A stretch of DNA of 64,000 nt from Sebaldella sp. S0638 (lineage in GTDB: Bacteria > Fusobacteriota > Fusobacteriia > Fusobacteriales > Leptotrichiaceae). Within the stretch, counting starts at the first letter, position 1. Each line of letters begins with the position of its first letter. The notes under the pieces are model-generated. The model was not told the DNA's origin and made no database searches. It saw only the letters and a program-made list of their open reading frames with translations. Below, piece after piece: positions 34,367 through 43,285 of the stretch. The stretch lies in contig NZ_JAMZGM010000004.1 of the NCBI RefSeq assembly GCF_024158605.1, positions 1-64,000 on the forward strand, in the 5' to 3' direction. The position numbers and the translations under genes are program-made.

Positions 34367-34777
34367 TTATTTTTTATTGAAAACTTTATCAAAAAGTTCA
34401 TTTACGGCCTCAGCGACTTCACTGTCACCAGAACTGGATTCATAAACACGCTTTCCGTCCTTTATGATATAAGTGCTGGTATATTTTGTCCGGACATCTT
34501 TAAAATCATTATCATTAAATTTAATATCGTAGACATTTTTGTCAGAATTAATGTTACCGAGAGATTCTATTACAGGTTTCAAAAGTTCGCTTATGTTTTC
34601 CATGTTTATATTATTATTGTCGTCTTCAGCGATATCTTCCTTGGAAAAAATATTTTGGGAATTTGAATTATTATTTTTAGAATTTGTATTTTTTTCTTTT
34701 TTTAATTCAGATGTAACAAAATCCTCTTCCGAATCCAAATTTTTCATTTTAGAAAAAAGTTTTTCAAATATACTCAT
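34367..34777 (-). CDS. Hypothetical charged protein
   Basis: This 136-residue protein is strongly charged. A low-complexity Asn/Ser/Asp stretch (about residues 30-60, KNTNSKNNNSNSQ) probably forms a disordered linker. The C-terminal part (about 85-136) is more ordered and ends EAVNELFDKVFNKK. There is no signal peptide. Start ATG 34777 follows AAGGAGTTTTT. Function unknown. Confidence 0.5.
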   Translation of the reverse strand: MSIFEKLFSKMKNLDSEEDFVTSELKKEKNTNSKNNNSNSQNIFSKEDIAEDDNNNINMENISELLKPVIESLGNINSDKNVYDIKFNDNDFKDVRTKYTSTYIIKDGKRVYESSSGDSEVAEAVNELFDKVFNKK

Positions 34778-34850
34778 AAAAACTCCTTATTTCTATCTTT
34801 AAAAGATTTTTTAATATCTGTCGGCTGAACAGGCTGCAATAACAAGAGAT

Positions 34851-36566
34851 TTATTTTCCCAGATATTTTTTTACATAATCAAGCAACAAACCTATTTCAA
34901 CATTTTCTGCATTTCCGGTTTTTCTGTCTTTTACTTCTACTTTTCCTTCTGCAATAGACTTTCCAGTAATTATTTTCAGCGGGAATCCAATAAGATCAGC
35001 ATCTTTAAATTTAAACCCGGCTCTTTCATCTCTGTCATCAAGGATAACATCAATATTATGATCTTTTAGAAGCTGGTAAACATCTTCAGCTACCCTTACC
35101 TGATCTTCGTCTTTAATATTAGGAATTATAACATCTACTTCATATGGTGCAATATTCACAGGCCATATAATTCCGTTCTCGTCATAATTCTGCTCAATTG
35201 CAGCTGACATTATTCTTGAAACTCCAATTCCGTAACATCCCATTTTAAGTGTAACCTGTTTTCCGTTTTCATCAAGAACGTTTGCTTTCATAGCTTCTGA
35301 ATACTTTGTTCCAAGCTTAAATATGTGACCTACTTCAATACCTCTGGCAATTTTAAGAGTTCCGTCACATCTTGGGCATGTCTCCCCTTCTTTGGCTTCT
35401 CTTATGTCACCTGTTATATCATATTTGAAATCACTGATATTTGAGTTTATGTAGTGATAGTCTCTTTTATTAGGTCCCAGTGTAAAGTTTTTCATGAATT
35501 TTACACTTTCATCCATTACTATTTTTATATTTTCGTTATTTATACCCACAGGGCCTATAAAACCTTTTATAAGTCCAAGTTTTTCCATGTCGGAATCATT
35601 TACCATTTCCAATTCCACTGCTGCATTTACCAGATTTTTTACTTTTACGGTATTTACTTCAAAATCTCCTCTTATCAAAGTCATATAGTATTTGTCATTT
35701 TCACCAAAAGCTTCTTTCAAAACAATGGCTTTTACAGTTTTGCTTGTAGGGATATTAAAGAAAGCAGCTACATCTTCTATAGACCATACAGCGGGAGTTT
35801 CCACAAGCTCTATGTTTTTTGCCTCTTCATCAGACTCTGTAAAATTCACTTTACTTGTGGCTTTTTCTTTATTAGCGGCATAATTGCATGAATCACAGTA
35901 AAGAACATCATCTTCACCGCTTTCAGCCAAAACCATAAATTCATGGGTAACATCTCCGCCGATAGATCCTGAATCAGCTTCTACTGCTCTAAAATCTAAT
36001 CCGCATCTTGTAAATATATTTTCATAAGTAGTTTTCATATTCAGGTATTCAACATCAAGGGATTCATCAGTAGTATGAAAGCTGTATGCATCCTTCATGA
36101 TAAATTCCCTTCCTCTCATAAGTCCGAATCTCGGTCTTATTTCGTCTCTGAATTTTGTCTGAATTTGATACAGATTCATAGGAAGATCTTTATATGAACT
36201 TATTTCATTTCTCACAATATCAGTAACAACTTCTTCATGTGTAGGGCCAAGGGCAAACTCTCTCTCGTGTCTGTCTTTCATTCTCATAAGTTCCGGTCCG
36301 TAAGCAACCCATCTTCCGCTTTCTTTCCAAAGGTCAGCAGGCTGAATAACAGGCATAAAAACTTCCTGTGCGCCGGATTTGTCCATTTCTTCCCTTACTA
36401 TGTTTTCTACTTTTTTTAATATTCTGTTACCGAGCGGGAGATAAGAATACACACCGCTTGCAAGTCTTTTTATCATAGAAGCTCTCAGCATAAGCTTATG
36501 GCTGATTACTTCTGCTTCTTTCGGAGCTTCTTTGTATGTTTTTACAAATGCTTTTGATAATCTCAT
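34851..36566 (-). CDS. proS: Prolyl-tRNA synthetase (bacterial type)
   Basis: This 571-residue class II synthetase has motif 1 around GNRILKKVENIVREEMDKSGAQEV, motif 2 FRDEIRPRFGLMRGREFIMKDAYSF near residue 140 and motif 3 GCYGIGVSRIMSA near residue 438. The bacterial editing (INS) domain lies between motifs 2 and 3 (about 225-380). It charges tRNA-Pro and can edit mischarged alanine. The start at 36566 and the length fit the family. A methyltransferase gene lies 17 bases upstream in the same direction. Confidence 0.96.
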   Translation of the reverse strand: MRLSKAFVKTYKEAPKEAEVISHKLMLRASMIKRLASGVYSYLPLGNRILKKVENIVREEMDKSGAQEVFMPVIQPADLWKESGRWVAYGPELMRMKDRHEREFALGPTHEEVVTDIVRNEISSYKDLPMNLYQIQTKFRDEIRPRFGLMRGREFIMKDAYSFHTTDESLDVEYLNMKTTYENIFTRCGLDFRAVEADSGSIGGDVTHEFMVLAESGEDDVLYCDSCNYAANKEKATSKVNFTESDEEAKNIELVETPAVWSIEDVAAFFNIPTSKTVKAIVLKEAFGENDKYYMTLIRGDFEVNTVKVKNLVNAAVELEMVNDSDMEKLGLIKGFIGPVGINNENIKIVMDESVKFMKNFTLGPNKRDYHYINSNISDFKYDITGDIREAKEGETCPRCDGTLKIARGIEVGHIFKLGTKYSEAMKANVLDENGKQVTLKMGCYGIGVSRIMSAAIEQNYDENGIIWPVNIAPYEVDVIIPNIKDEDQVRVAEDVYQLLKDHNIDVILDDRDERAGFKFKDADLIGFPLKIITGKSIAEGKVEVKDRKTGNAENVEIGLLLDYVKKYLGK

Positions 36567-36583
36567 ATATTTTTCCTCTCTTT

Positions 36584-37315
36584 TTATAATTTTCTTGCTT
36601 TTATAAATAAAAAATGTGCTAAATTTTTTCCGTTTAAAAATTTTGGATTTTTGGAAATAAGTTCGTCGTCTGCACGGCTTTCAGCAATTTCCAGAATTTC
36701 AAAACCATTTTTAATTATGGTATTTATTATTGTAGACAGGGTTCTGTGATATTTTTTTACATTATTTATAAACCAGTCTTCGTATCTTACGCCTTCTTCA
36801 TTATAATTGCTCACAGGCCAGCAGCGGCTCTTTGTTTCCGGATCATTGATCCAGTCTTTTAATTCTTTATTCGCTGTAACCATGGGGTGTTCCTGAGAAA
36901 AGATAAGACTCCCTCTTTTTCTTAACAGCTTTGAAATATCCAAAATCAGTTTTTCAAAATTTTCAACATAATGAAATGCCAGTGAACTAACAGCTAAGTC
37001 GAATTCTCTGTTAAGTGTTCCTATATTTTCCATGGATAATTCTTTGTATTCAATGTTGGAACCGCTGTTTTTTTCTTTTGCAGCATTCAGCATTTTATGC
37101 GAAATATCTATACCTAGTACAGAATCAGCTGTCTGGGCCAGCTTTGAGGATAATTCTCCCGTGCCGCATCCGATATCAATAATATCTCTGCCGGAAACAT
37201 CCCCTGCGAGCTTTAGCATAAGTGGTTCTTCAATACAATTATTATAGTTCATTTCCTGACTGCGTATTTCCATGTAGCCGCTGAAAAAATCTTCGTTGTC
37301 ATAATAATTAGCCAT
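36584..37315 (-). CDS. SAM-dependent class I methyltransferase
   Basis: This protein has about 243 residues. SAM motif I is DIIDIGCGTGELSSKLA near residue 47, motif II VLGIDISHKML, and the post-motif DLAVSSLAFHYVE. The start at ATG 37315 is supported by an AAAGGAGATGCC site; the longer frame to 37402 is not. It resembles UbiE/BioC-like methyltransferases acting on small molecules. The substrate is unknown. It may be cotranscribed with proS, 17 bases on. Confidence 0.82.
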   Translation of the reverse strand: MANYYDNEDFFSGYMEIRSQEMNYNNCIEEPLMLKLAGDVSGRDIIDIGCGTGELSSKLAQTADSVLGIDISHKMLNAAKEKNSGSNIEYKELSMENIGTLNREFDLAVSSLAFHYVENFEKLILDISKLLRKRGSLIFSQEHPMVTANKELKDWINDPETKSRCWPVSNYNEEGVRYEDWFINNVKKYHRTLSTIINTIIKNGFEILEIAESRADDELISKNPKFLNGKNLAHFLFIKARKL

Positions 37316-37414
37316 AAGGCATCTCCTTTCTGTGAAAATACAAAACTTTGTACCTGATATTATACCAAATTCTTCAATTATAGTAAAACGTTTATTTAAC
37401 AAAGAAAAATAAAA

Positions 37415-37456
37415 ATCCCTGCACAGAATCCGGAGAAAACCGGATGTGTACAGGGA
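37415..37456 (-). terminator. Terminator of the cystine transporter gene
   Basis: TCCCTG-CACA with inner ATCCGG / CCGGAT and GTGT-ACAGGGA; on the minus strand a T run follows. Confidence 0.85.
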
Positions 37457-37477
37457 AATTATATATAATCTCAGATT

Positions 37478-38875
37478 TTATGCGTGTGCTTCGTCACTTT
37501 CTACAGAAACAAGGGCAGGATCATTATACATGTCCGTATCCAGTTCGTGCAGCATTTTTCCTGTGACAACTCCTGAAAGTATAGAGTCATTAACATTTAA
37601 TGCAGTTCTTCCCATATCTATAAGCGGTTCCACGGAAATCAGCAGACCAGCCAGCCCTACAGGGAATCCTAAAGACGAAAGGACTATAAGCGCTGCAAAT
37701 GTCGCTCCTCCGCCAACTCCTGCTACTCCGAAAGAACTTATGGTAATAATGACAATCAATTTAGCTATAAAGCCGATACTGTAAGGATTTACCCCTACAG
37801 TAGGTGCAATCATAACTGCCAGCATAGCGGGATATATAGCAGCACATCCGTTTTGTCCTATAGAAGCTCCGAATGTAGCAGAAAGATTCGCAATTCCCTG
37901 TGATACTCCCAGTTTTTTAGTCTGTGTTTCTATATTCAGAGGTATTGCTCCCATACTTGTTCTTGAAGTAAATGCAAATGTAAGAACAGGGAATACCTTT
38001 TTTATATAAATGATAGGATTTAGCTTAAATAACATGAGAATAATCATATGTATTATAAACATAATTATCAATGCAGTGTAAGATGCCAGTATAAACTTAA
38101 GCAGTTTTGCAATCTGCAGGAAATCACTGCTTGCCAGTACATTCGTAATGAGGGCAAGAATACCGTAAGGAGTAAGTCTCAATACAAGCGTAACCATTCT
38201 CATAACTATATCATGTGCAGAATTAACGATATTTCTGAAAGTCTCAAGAGACTCTGGTTTTTTCTTTTGTATACCAAGAGCTGCGATACCTACAAATGCT
38301 GAGAAAATGACCACGGCTATTGTAGATGTGTTTCTGGCTCCTGTCATATCCAAAAACGGATTTGTCGGGATAAAATCCAGAACTTTCTGCGGGAATGAAG
38401 AATTCGCCTCGCCGAGTTTGTTTTGAAGATATTCGGCTCTGCTCATTTCTGCGCTTCCCTGAAGCATTCCCGTAGCATCGAGTTTATAAAATAATGAAAC
38501 CATAATTCCTATTAAACCTGCAATAGCAGCTGTAATCAGCAGAGTCGCTATAATAGTTCCGCCCATTTTACCGAGCTGTTTGCTATCTTTAAGATTAATG
38601 ATTGCCGAAGTGATGGAAACCATTATAAGAGGCATAACTATCATTTGAAGAAGTCTTACATAACCGGAACCTATTATGTTAAACCAGTCTTTTGTAACGC
38701 TGATTGTGTCAGAGTTAGGTCCGTACACATAGTGCAGTATAAGCCCGTAAACAATCCCCAGACCAAGTGCTGCAAACACCCTTTTAGTAAATGAGAGGTG
38801 CTTTTTTTGCATTTTATATAATACAAAGATTAAAACTATTAATCCGATAATATTTATTATCAGTTTGAAATCCAT
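37478..38875 (-). CDS. tcyP: L-cystine sodium/proton symporter, TcyP type
   Basis: This 465-residue membrane protein of the dicarboxylate/amino acid:cation symporter (SDF) family opens with a hydrophobic helix and KMQKKHLSFTKRVFAALGLG, as in TcyP/YdjN. It has RLLQMIVMPLIMVSI, AFTSRTSMGAIPLNI (substrate hairpin) and VGVNPYSIGFIAKL near the C terminus. It imports cystine across the inner membrane. The gene is divergent from an Rrf2-family regulator with a cysteine-rich segment, which may be a CymR-like control link. Confidence 0.86.
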   Translation of the reverse strand: MDFKLIINIIGLIVLIFVLYKMQKKHLSFTKRVFAALGLGIVYGLILHYVYGPNSDTISVTKDWFNIIGSGYVRLLQMIVMPLIMVSITSAIINLKDSKQLGKMGGTIIATLLITAAIAGLIGIMVSLFYKLDATGMLQGSAEMSRAEYLQNKLGEANSSFPQKVLDFIPTNPFLDMTGARNTSTIAVVIFSAFVGIAALGIQKKKPESLETFRNIVNSAHDIVMRMVTLVLRLTPYGILALITNVLASSDFLQIAKLLKFILASYTALIIMFIIHMIILMLFKLNPIIYIKKVFPVLTFAFTSRTSMGAIPLNIETQTKKLGVSQGIANLSATFGASIGQNGCAAIYPAMLAVMIAPTVGVNPYSIGFIAKLIVIITISSFGVAGVGGGATFAALIVLSSLGFPVGLAGLLISVEPLIDMGRTALNVNDSILSGVVTGKMLHELDTDMYNDPALVSVESDEAHA

Positions 38876-39025
38876 AAAGAATCCTCCTCCATAAAAATAT
38901 ATTTATTGGTAATGTTAAAGTCTATAAGTAGTATAGAATATTTTTTTTAATTTTTCAAGTTTTTTTGAATATACAAATGTAAAAACTGATATTTAACTGC
39001 CAAAAATATTAAAAATAAAAAACTC

Positions 39026-39054
39026 TTGACATATGCGGTACAATTGTGTTAAAT
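39026..39054 (+). promoter_or_regulatory. Promoter of the Rrf2 gene
   Basis: TTGACA (39026-39031) and TTAAAT (39049-39054) are spaced by 17 bases, just ahead of the ATTACAGA palindrome. Confidence 0.75.
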
Positions 39055-39056
39055 TA

Positions 39057-39081
39057 ATTACAGATAATAGTTGTCTGTAAT
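39057..39081. promoter_or_regulatory. Palindromic operator at the Rrf2 promoter
   Basis: ATTACAGA and TCTGTAAT are perfect inverted arms with a 9-base centre at the predicted transcription start. The size and position suit an Rrf2-family dimer and autorepression. Confidence 0.7.
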
Positions 39082-39095
39082 TAGGAGTTGGTAAT

Positions 39096-39590
39096 ATGCA
39101 ATACAGTGTAGGAGTGGAATATGCTCTGCATTGTCTGATTTATCTGGCGATACCGTCGATCAAGCCGGTTTTGACAGTGAAAGAATTAGCTAAATTTCAG
39201 GGTATATCTGAAACATATCTGTCCAAAATTTTTACTAAGCTTTCTAAAAGCGGTATAGTAAAGGCATCACCGGGAGTTACCGGAGGCTATCAGCTGGCAC
39301 AGGATTCTTTGGATATATCATTCTGGGATGTGGTTCAGGCGGTAGAAGGTGAAAAGCAGATATTTCGCTGCAAGAATATTATAGGAACATGTGCCTTGCA
39401 TGATAAAAAAGGTGCAAAAGAAGAATGTCCCGGAAAAGTGGACTGTCTTATAAATGATGTAATGCTTGATGCTGAAAAGCAGATGGAATTATATCTAAAA
39501 GATAAAAATCTGAAATGGCTCACAGAAAAGCTTGAAAAAAAGCTTACAAAAGAATATCAGGATTTAACTGCAGATTGGTTTAACGGATAG
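39096..39590 (+). CDS. Rrf2 family transcriptional regulator
   Basis: This 164-residue protein opens with the Rrf2 helix pattern (MQYSVGVEYALHCLIYLA). The winged helix has VKELAKFQGISETYLSKIFTKLSKSGIV and PGVTGGYQLA. The cysteine segment (about residues 90-115) holds four Cys: RCKNIIGTC and EECPGKVDC. This set is compatible with an iron-sulfur cluster or thiol switch, but the spacing differs from IscR (C-x5-C-x5-C). The divergent neighbour is a cystine transporter, suggesting sulfur control like CymR. NsrR/IscR-like redox sensing is the alternative. Confidence 0.85.
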   Translation: MQYSVGVEYALHCLIYLAIPSIKPVLTVKELAKFQGISETYLSKIFTKLSKSGIVKASPGVTGGYQLAQDSLDISFWDVVQAVEGEKQIFRCKNIIGTCALHDKKGAKEECPGKVDCLINDVMLDAEKQMELYLKDKNLKWLTEKLEKKLTKEYQDLTADWFNG

Positions 39591-39754
39591 TATTTTACCA
39601 TGTTCATATCCGGAACTATGGATAAATAAAAATAGAAACAGCTGTGAAAATATTTTATTTTCAATAATACCTAATCTTCAAATTTAAATCTGATTTTTTT
39701 TCGAAATAATTACGGATAAAACTTGTCGATAATTCAAAATGAGGAGGAATAAAT

Positions 39755-40129
39755 ATGTTTAATGAAAAATTCAATGAGGTACTTACTAAAGAAGGAGTAG
39801 TTTCTATTACATCATGGTCAGAGGGAAATGTTCATGTGGTAAATACATGGAACAGTTATCTGGTAAAGAGCGGTGACAATAAACTGCTTATTCCTGCTGC
39901 GGGTATGAGAAAAACGCAGAAAAATATAGAGGCTAACAATAAGGTGATATTAACTCTGGGAAGTAAAGAGGTTCTGGGCTATAAAGATTATCAGGGAACA
40001 GGATTCGTTATAGAAGGAACAGCAAAGTACCTTACTTCAGGAGAAGAATTCGATATGATGAAAGAAAAATTTCCTTTTTTGAGCAGAGTGCTTGAAATAA
40101 GTGTAGAAAATTTGAAACAGACAATTTAA
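39755..40129 (+). CDS. Pyridoxamine 5-phosphate oxidase-like FMN-binding protein
   Basis: This 124-residue split-barrel protein has VVSITSWSEGNVHVVNTWNSY at the start, DNKLLIPAAGMRKTQKNIEANNKV in the middle and GFVIEGTAKYL later, the pattern of small FMN-binding PNPOx-like proteins. The substrate is unknown and reduction of a small compound is plausible. Start ATG 39755 follows GAGGAGG. A terminator lies 75 bases after the stop. Confidence 0.75.
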   Translation: MFNEKFNEVLTKEGVVSITSWSEGNVHVVNTWNSYLVKSGDNKLLIPAAGMRKTQKNIEANNKVILTLGSKEVLGYKDYQGTGFVIEGTAKYLTSGEEFDMMKEKFPFLSRVLEISVENLKQTI

Positions 40130-40205
40130 TTTATTTTTTATATATTTCATCTGAAATATAGGGTATTTTTTGTATAAAAAAGTATAAAAATAAAAAGGTG
40201 TTTAA

Positions 40206-40238
40206 ATCCTGATATTATTTACATATATCAGGTTTTTT
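40206..40238 (+). terminator. Terminator of the PNPOx-like gene
   Basis: CCTGATAT / ATATCAGG with a seven-base loop and seven T. Confidence 0.88.
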
Positions 40239-40256
40239 TATATTGAAATTTTTGTA

Positions 40257-40285
40257 TTGACAAGTGGTTTTTTGTATGTTATATT
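40257..40285 (+). promoter_or_regulatory. Promoter of the HEPN pair
   Basis: TTGACA (40257-40262) and TATATT (40280-40285) with a 17-base spacer. Confidence 0.75.
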
Positions 40286-40323
40286 TAAAAATAATTTAAT
40301 GAAATTATGGGGGAGAGGGGCGG

Positions 40324-40785
40324 ATGATATTATATAAAAGTACGAGAATGTGTCTGGAAAGTAAATCAGCAGAATTTGAAAAAGTGGGGATATATTCTCA
40401 CCGGGAAGAGTACAATAACTCAGCGGTCAGCAGATATTATTATTCTATGTTTATACGGGTTTCTTATATTTATAAGGGGGTAGCGGGAAATATCGGCATT
40501 AAAAAAGATTCGCATCAGTCAGTGATAAAACAGGTGAAAAATCAGATTCTTATTTTTATTTTTGAAAAATATCATCCAAATTCAGAAATAGAAAAAGAGA
40601 TGAAAGAGGTATTTACAAGATTGGAACTATGCTGCAGATACAGAAATATTGCAGACTATAAAGAGGGAAAGCTAACAATAAATAATGTTAATTATTTAAA
40701 GAAAACTCTTTTGATGTTCAATAATATTTATGAGACTATTCTAGAAATTTGCGGAATTATAAAAGAAGAAAGGGAAGATGTGTGA
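40324..40785 (+). CDS. HEPN-domain-like protein
   Basis: This 153-residue all-helical protein shows the HEPN layout. An N-terminal helix has the YNNSAVSRYYYSMFIRVSYI pattern (about residues 36-55), and a late RNIADYKEG (about 111-119) resembles the R-x-x-A-D-Y form of the motif. HEPN proteins are often RNases in toxin or defence modules. The canonical R-x4-6-H catalytic pair is not evident, so activity is uncertain. The stop codon overlaps the next start by one base (TGATG), so the two proteins are made together. Start ATG 40324 follows GGGGGAGAGGGG. Confidence 0.65.
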   Translation: MILYKSTRMCLESKSAEFEKVGIYSHREEYNNSAVSRYYYSMFIRVSYIYKGVAGNIGIKKDSHQSVIKQVKNQILIFIFEKYHPNSEIEKEMKEVFTRLELCCRYRNIADYKEGKLTINNVNYLKKTLLMFNNIYETILEICGIIKEEREDV

Positions 40786-41153
40786 TGGGGAGAAAATTAA
40801 TAAAAGCAACTGAAAATGCTATAGCAGAGTTACAAAATAAATATGAAGATTTAAAAATACTTCTATATTATAATATGAGGAGAAATGATTACGAATTAAT
40901 TATAGATGTCGAGAAATATGGACTTGATGATGAATTCGGGGCTGGACTCCAGGAAATTCTTGGAGAAAAGCTTTATTCCAATGGTCTCGATATTTATACT
41001 TACTTTATTGATGATTTTGACGAAAAGAAAAGAAAACAGGAGAATATGAGAATACGTTTGAAAATATGGTCATTTTTCAGGCCTGTTATTACTTTATTCT
41101 GGCCGCTTAGAGATAAGGTTTTCTTTTGGGTAAATAGTTGGGAAGAGTGCTAA
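40785..41153 (+). CDS. Unknown partner of the HEPN-like protein
   Basis: This 122-residue protein is set to start at ATG 40785, which shares its A with the TGA of the HEPN gene. The N-terminal 75 residues look like a small alpha/beta domain (KYEDLKILLYYNMRRNDYELIIDV, then LDIYTYFIDDFDE). The C terminus is basic and then hydrophobic (SFFRPVITLFWPLRDKVFFW), perhaps a membrane-associated helix. No nucleotidyltransferase GS motif is visible, so it is not a clear MNT antitoxin. Function unknown; coupling suggests a two-component module. Confidence 0.55.
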   Translation: MGRKLIKATENAIAELQNKYEDLKILLYYNMRRNDYELIIDVEKYGLDDEFGAGLQEILGEKLYSNGLDIYTYFIDDFDEKKRKQENMRIRLKIWSFFRPVITLFWPLRDKVFFWVNSWEEC

Positions 41154-41308
41154 AACAGCAGCTGATTTTAAGCGGAAACTATAATGTCGACTTAAAAGAT
41201 AGATCAAAATATGTGAAATATTAATTTCTCTTTATGTGGCGGATATGATAAAATATATCTAAATATAATGTAAAAAATAATACAGATAAAGGAAAAAGGT
41301 GCTCTAAT

Positions 41309-42286
41309 ATGAAAAGACAAGTTTTGTTTTTATTAGTTTTATTTACTTCAATTATTTTAGGAGACGGTATGGTAAAGCCACAGGCATTAAAATACGGAGA
41401 TACTATTGGTGTAATTGCTCCTGCGAATTATTCCGGGGCTTCAGCTGATACAATGGTAAAAGACCTTGAAGCAAGAGGATTTAAAGTTATTCTTGGTGAT
41501 TCATTTTACTCAAAATGGTATAACTTCGGCGGTTCTGATGAAGTAAGGGCAAAAGATATAAATAACATGTTTAAGAATAAAGAAGTGAAGGCTATATTTT
41601 GTGTACGGGGAGGATATGGAAGCATACGTCTTCTGGATATGATTGACTTTGACGCAGTAAGGAAAAATCCGAAAATATTCGTTGGTTACAGCGATATTAC
41701 CACTCTGCTTATGGCAATTACTCAGAAAACAGGTCTTGTGACATTTCACGGGCCGATGAGTTCCAATTATACTAATTTTGATGATATAACAAGAATTTCG
41801 TTTTTTGACACAATAATGTCAGATAAGGAATCATATGTTCTTTCTGACTATCTGGGAGCTGATCTCAGAATAATAAGCAGCGGAAAAGCAGAAGGAGAAA
41901 TAGTAGGCGGAAATCTTTCGCTGATAGTAGCTTCTCTTGGGACAAAATATGAGATAGATACAAAAGGGAAAATTTTATTCATTGAAGAAGTGGGAGAATA
42001 CACTTACAGAGTGGACAGAATGTTTCAGCAGTTAAAGCTCGCAGGGAAATTTGATGATGCAAGCGGAATAATACTGGGAAGTTTTACTAAGGCAAATCAG
42101 GAAGCACCTGAGGATATGCCGCTTCAGGAAGTATTTTATGACAGTTTCGGAAGTTTGAAAAAACCTGTGGTAAGTAATTTTAGTTCAGGTCATATGAGAC
42201 CGTTTGTTACTGTTCCCATAGGTGCAAAAGCTAAGATAAATACTGATACCGGAAAAATAGAAATAGTAGGCGGGACTGTAAAATAA
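41309..42286 (+). CDS. ldcA: Exported LD-carboxypeptidase (peptidase S66)
   Basis: This 325-residue protein has a short N-terminal hydrophobic segment (KRQVLFLLVLFTSIILG), probably a signal or anchor, followed by the S66 fold. The nucleophile serine lies in FVGYSDITTLL. Catalytic-region motifs are VRGGYGSIRLLDMID, GGNLSLIVASLGT and EEVGEYTYRVDRMF, and a late SSGHMRPFVTVPIGA carries the likely histidine. It removes the terminal D-Ala from L,D-linked murein peptides during recycling. An export signal is less common than the cytoplasmic form and suggests periplasmic action. Confidence 0.88.
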   Translation: MKRQVLFLLVLFTSIILGDGMVKPQALKYGDTIGVIAPANYSGASADTMVKDLEARGFKVILGDSFYSKWYNFGGSDEVRAKDINNMFKNKEVKAIFCVRGGYGSIRLLDMIDFDAVRKNPKIFVGYSDITTLLMAITQKTGLVTFHGPMSSNYTNFDDITRISFFDTIMSDKESYVLSDYLGADLRIISSGKAEGEIVGGNLSLIVASLGTKYEIDTKGKILFIEEVGEYTYRVDRMFQQLKLAGKFDDASGIILGSFTKANQEAPEDMPLQEVFYDSFGSLKKPVVSNFSSGHMRPFVTVPIGAKAKINTDTGKIEIVGGTVK

Positions 42287-42291
42287 ACAAT

Positions 42292-42332
42292 AAAAAACAG
42301 AAAAAGGACTTTTGGACTTTTTCTGTTTTTAA
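42292..42332 (+). terminator. Terminator of ldcA
   Basis: AAAACAGAAAAAG / CTTTTTCTGTTTT with a ten-base loop and T run. Confidence 0.87.
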
Positions 42333-42382
42333 CTAATTTAAGAAAGTAAATTTAAATTTAATATTTTATGTCAAAGGCTTTT

Positions 42383-43285
42383 TTAGTTTGTCAGGCTTAA
42401 TGTAACATATATTTTTTCTTCGATTTCATTTAGCATGGTGTATCTTTTTTTATAAAGGCTTCTTTTTTTACTTGGAATTTCATCTAATTCTTTTCTTGTG
42501 ATCTGCTGTGGAAGCTTCCATAATCCTGAATTCAGTTTTTCAGCTTCAAGACTCTCCCAGAAACTGTCATAATCTGCGGAAATTTTTATATTTGTTTTAT
42601 ATCTCAAAGTATTAAAAGGATGCTGTTTATTTCCGACACAGATTTTTTCCATTTTAATTTCCAAAGCATCAAGAAACATATATAATGATTCGACTAGAAT
42701 TTTCTTGGGGAAAACACCATACAAATTTTTTGTTGCGTCTTTTATAAGAGTATGATCCATTTCTTTCTTTAATCCCTGAATGCCGCCTATAAATACCTCA
42801 TATGTGTTACCGCGGATAAAACTGAATGTTAATGTGGCAAGAAGTATATTATCTTCATTTTTGATTTTTAAGCTTAACTCACCTTCTTTAGCGTATTCGC
42901 TGTACATAATCAGGTCAATAGTATATTTTTTTCCGTTTTGAACATCAAATGCTGCAATTTCAGCAATTCTATCTTTATAAAGTTTTGTTTTCAGGGAGTC
43001 GGGAAAAACCTTGTCAATAAATGTATAATTATCTACGAATGCTTCTACTTTTTTTTCTGCACTAAGATTTTTATACAGGTATGGTCTGTGAAGTTTTGTA
43101 ATAAATGCTTTATGTTTGAACTCTGTATTTACAAGATATTCATGTGAGAGTATAAAATTTATTAATTTGTAATGCTGCGGGAAAGAAGTGAGACTTCTAA
43201 GAATAAATTTTGCTTTTTCTTTTTTGGTATGTAATATTTGGCTTTTCTTATTCAGAATTTTAAAATAATATTTAATGACTTTCAT
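42383..43285 (-). CDS. DUF535 (VirK/YbjX-like) family protein
   Basis: This 300-residue protein has no signal peptide. The middle and end resemble DUF535: LLATLTFSFIRGNTYEVFIGGIQG, DATKNLYGVFPKKILVESLYMF and the late DSFWESLEAEKLNSGLW plus a basic RKELDEIPSKKRSLYKKRY. Members have been linked to envelope stress and virulence, without a known reaction. Start ATG 43285 follows AAAGGAGTAAC. It is divergent from an exported SH3b-like protein across a palindrome-rich gap. Confidence 0.75.
   Translation of the reverse strand: MKVIKYYFKILNKKSQILHTKKEKAKFILRSLTSFPQHYKLINFILSHEYLVNTEFKHKAFITKLHRPYLYKNLSAEKKVEAFVDNYTFIDKVFPDSLKTKLYKDRIAEIAAFDVQNGKKYTIDLIMYSEYAKEGELSLKIKNEDNILLATLTFSFIRGNTYEVFIGGIQGLKKEMDHTLIKDATKNLYGVFPKKILVESLYMFLDALEIKMEKICVGNKQHPFNTLRYKTNIKISADYDSFWESLEAEKLNSGLWKLPQQITRKELDEIPSKKRSLYKKRYTMLNEIEEKIYVTLSLTN

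Noticed and set aside
40785-41153. Call of the HEPN partner as an MNT nucleotidyltransferase antitoxin
   Set aside because: No GS-x(n)-D-x-D active-site motif is visible and the C terminus is hydrophobic.
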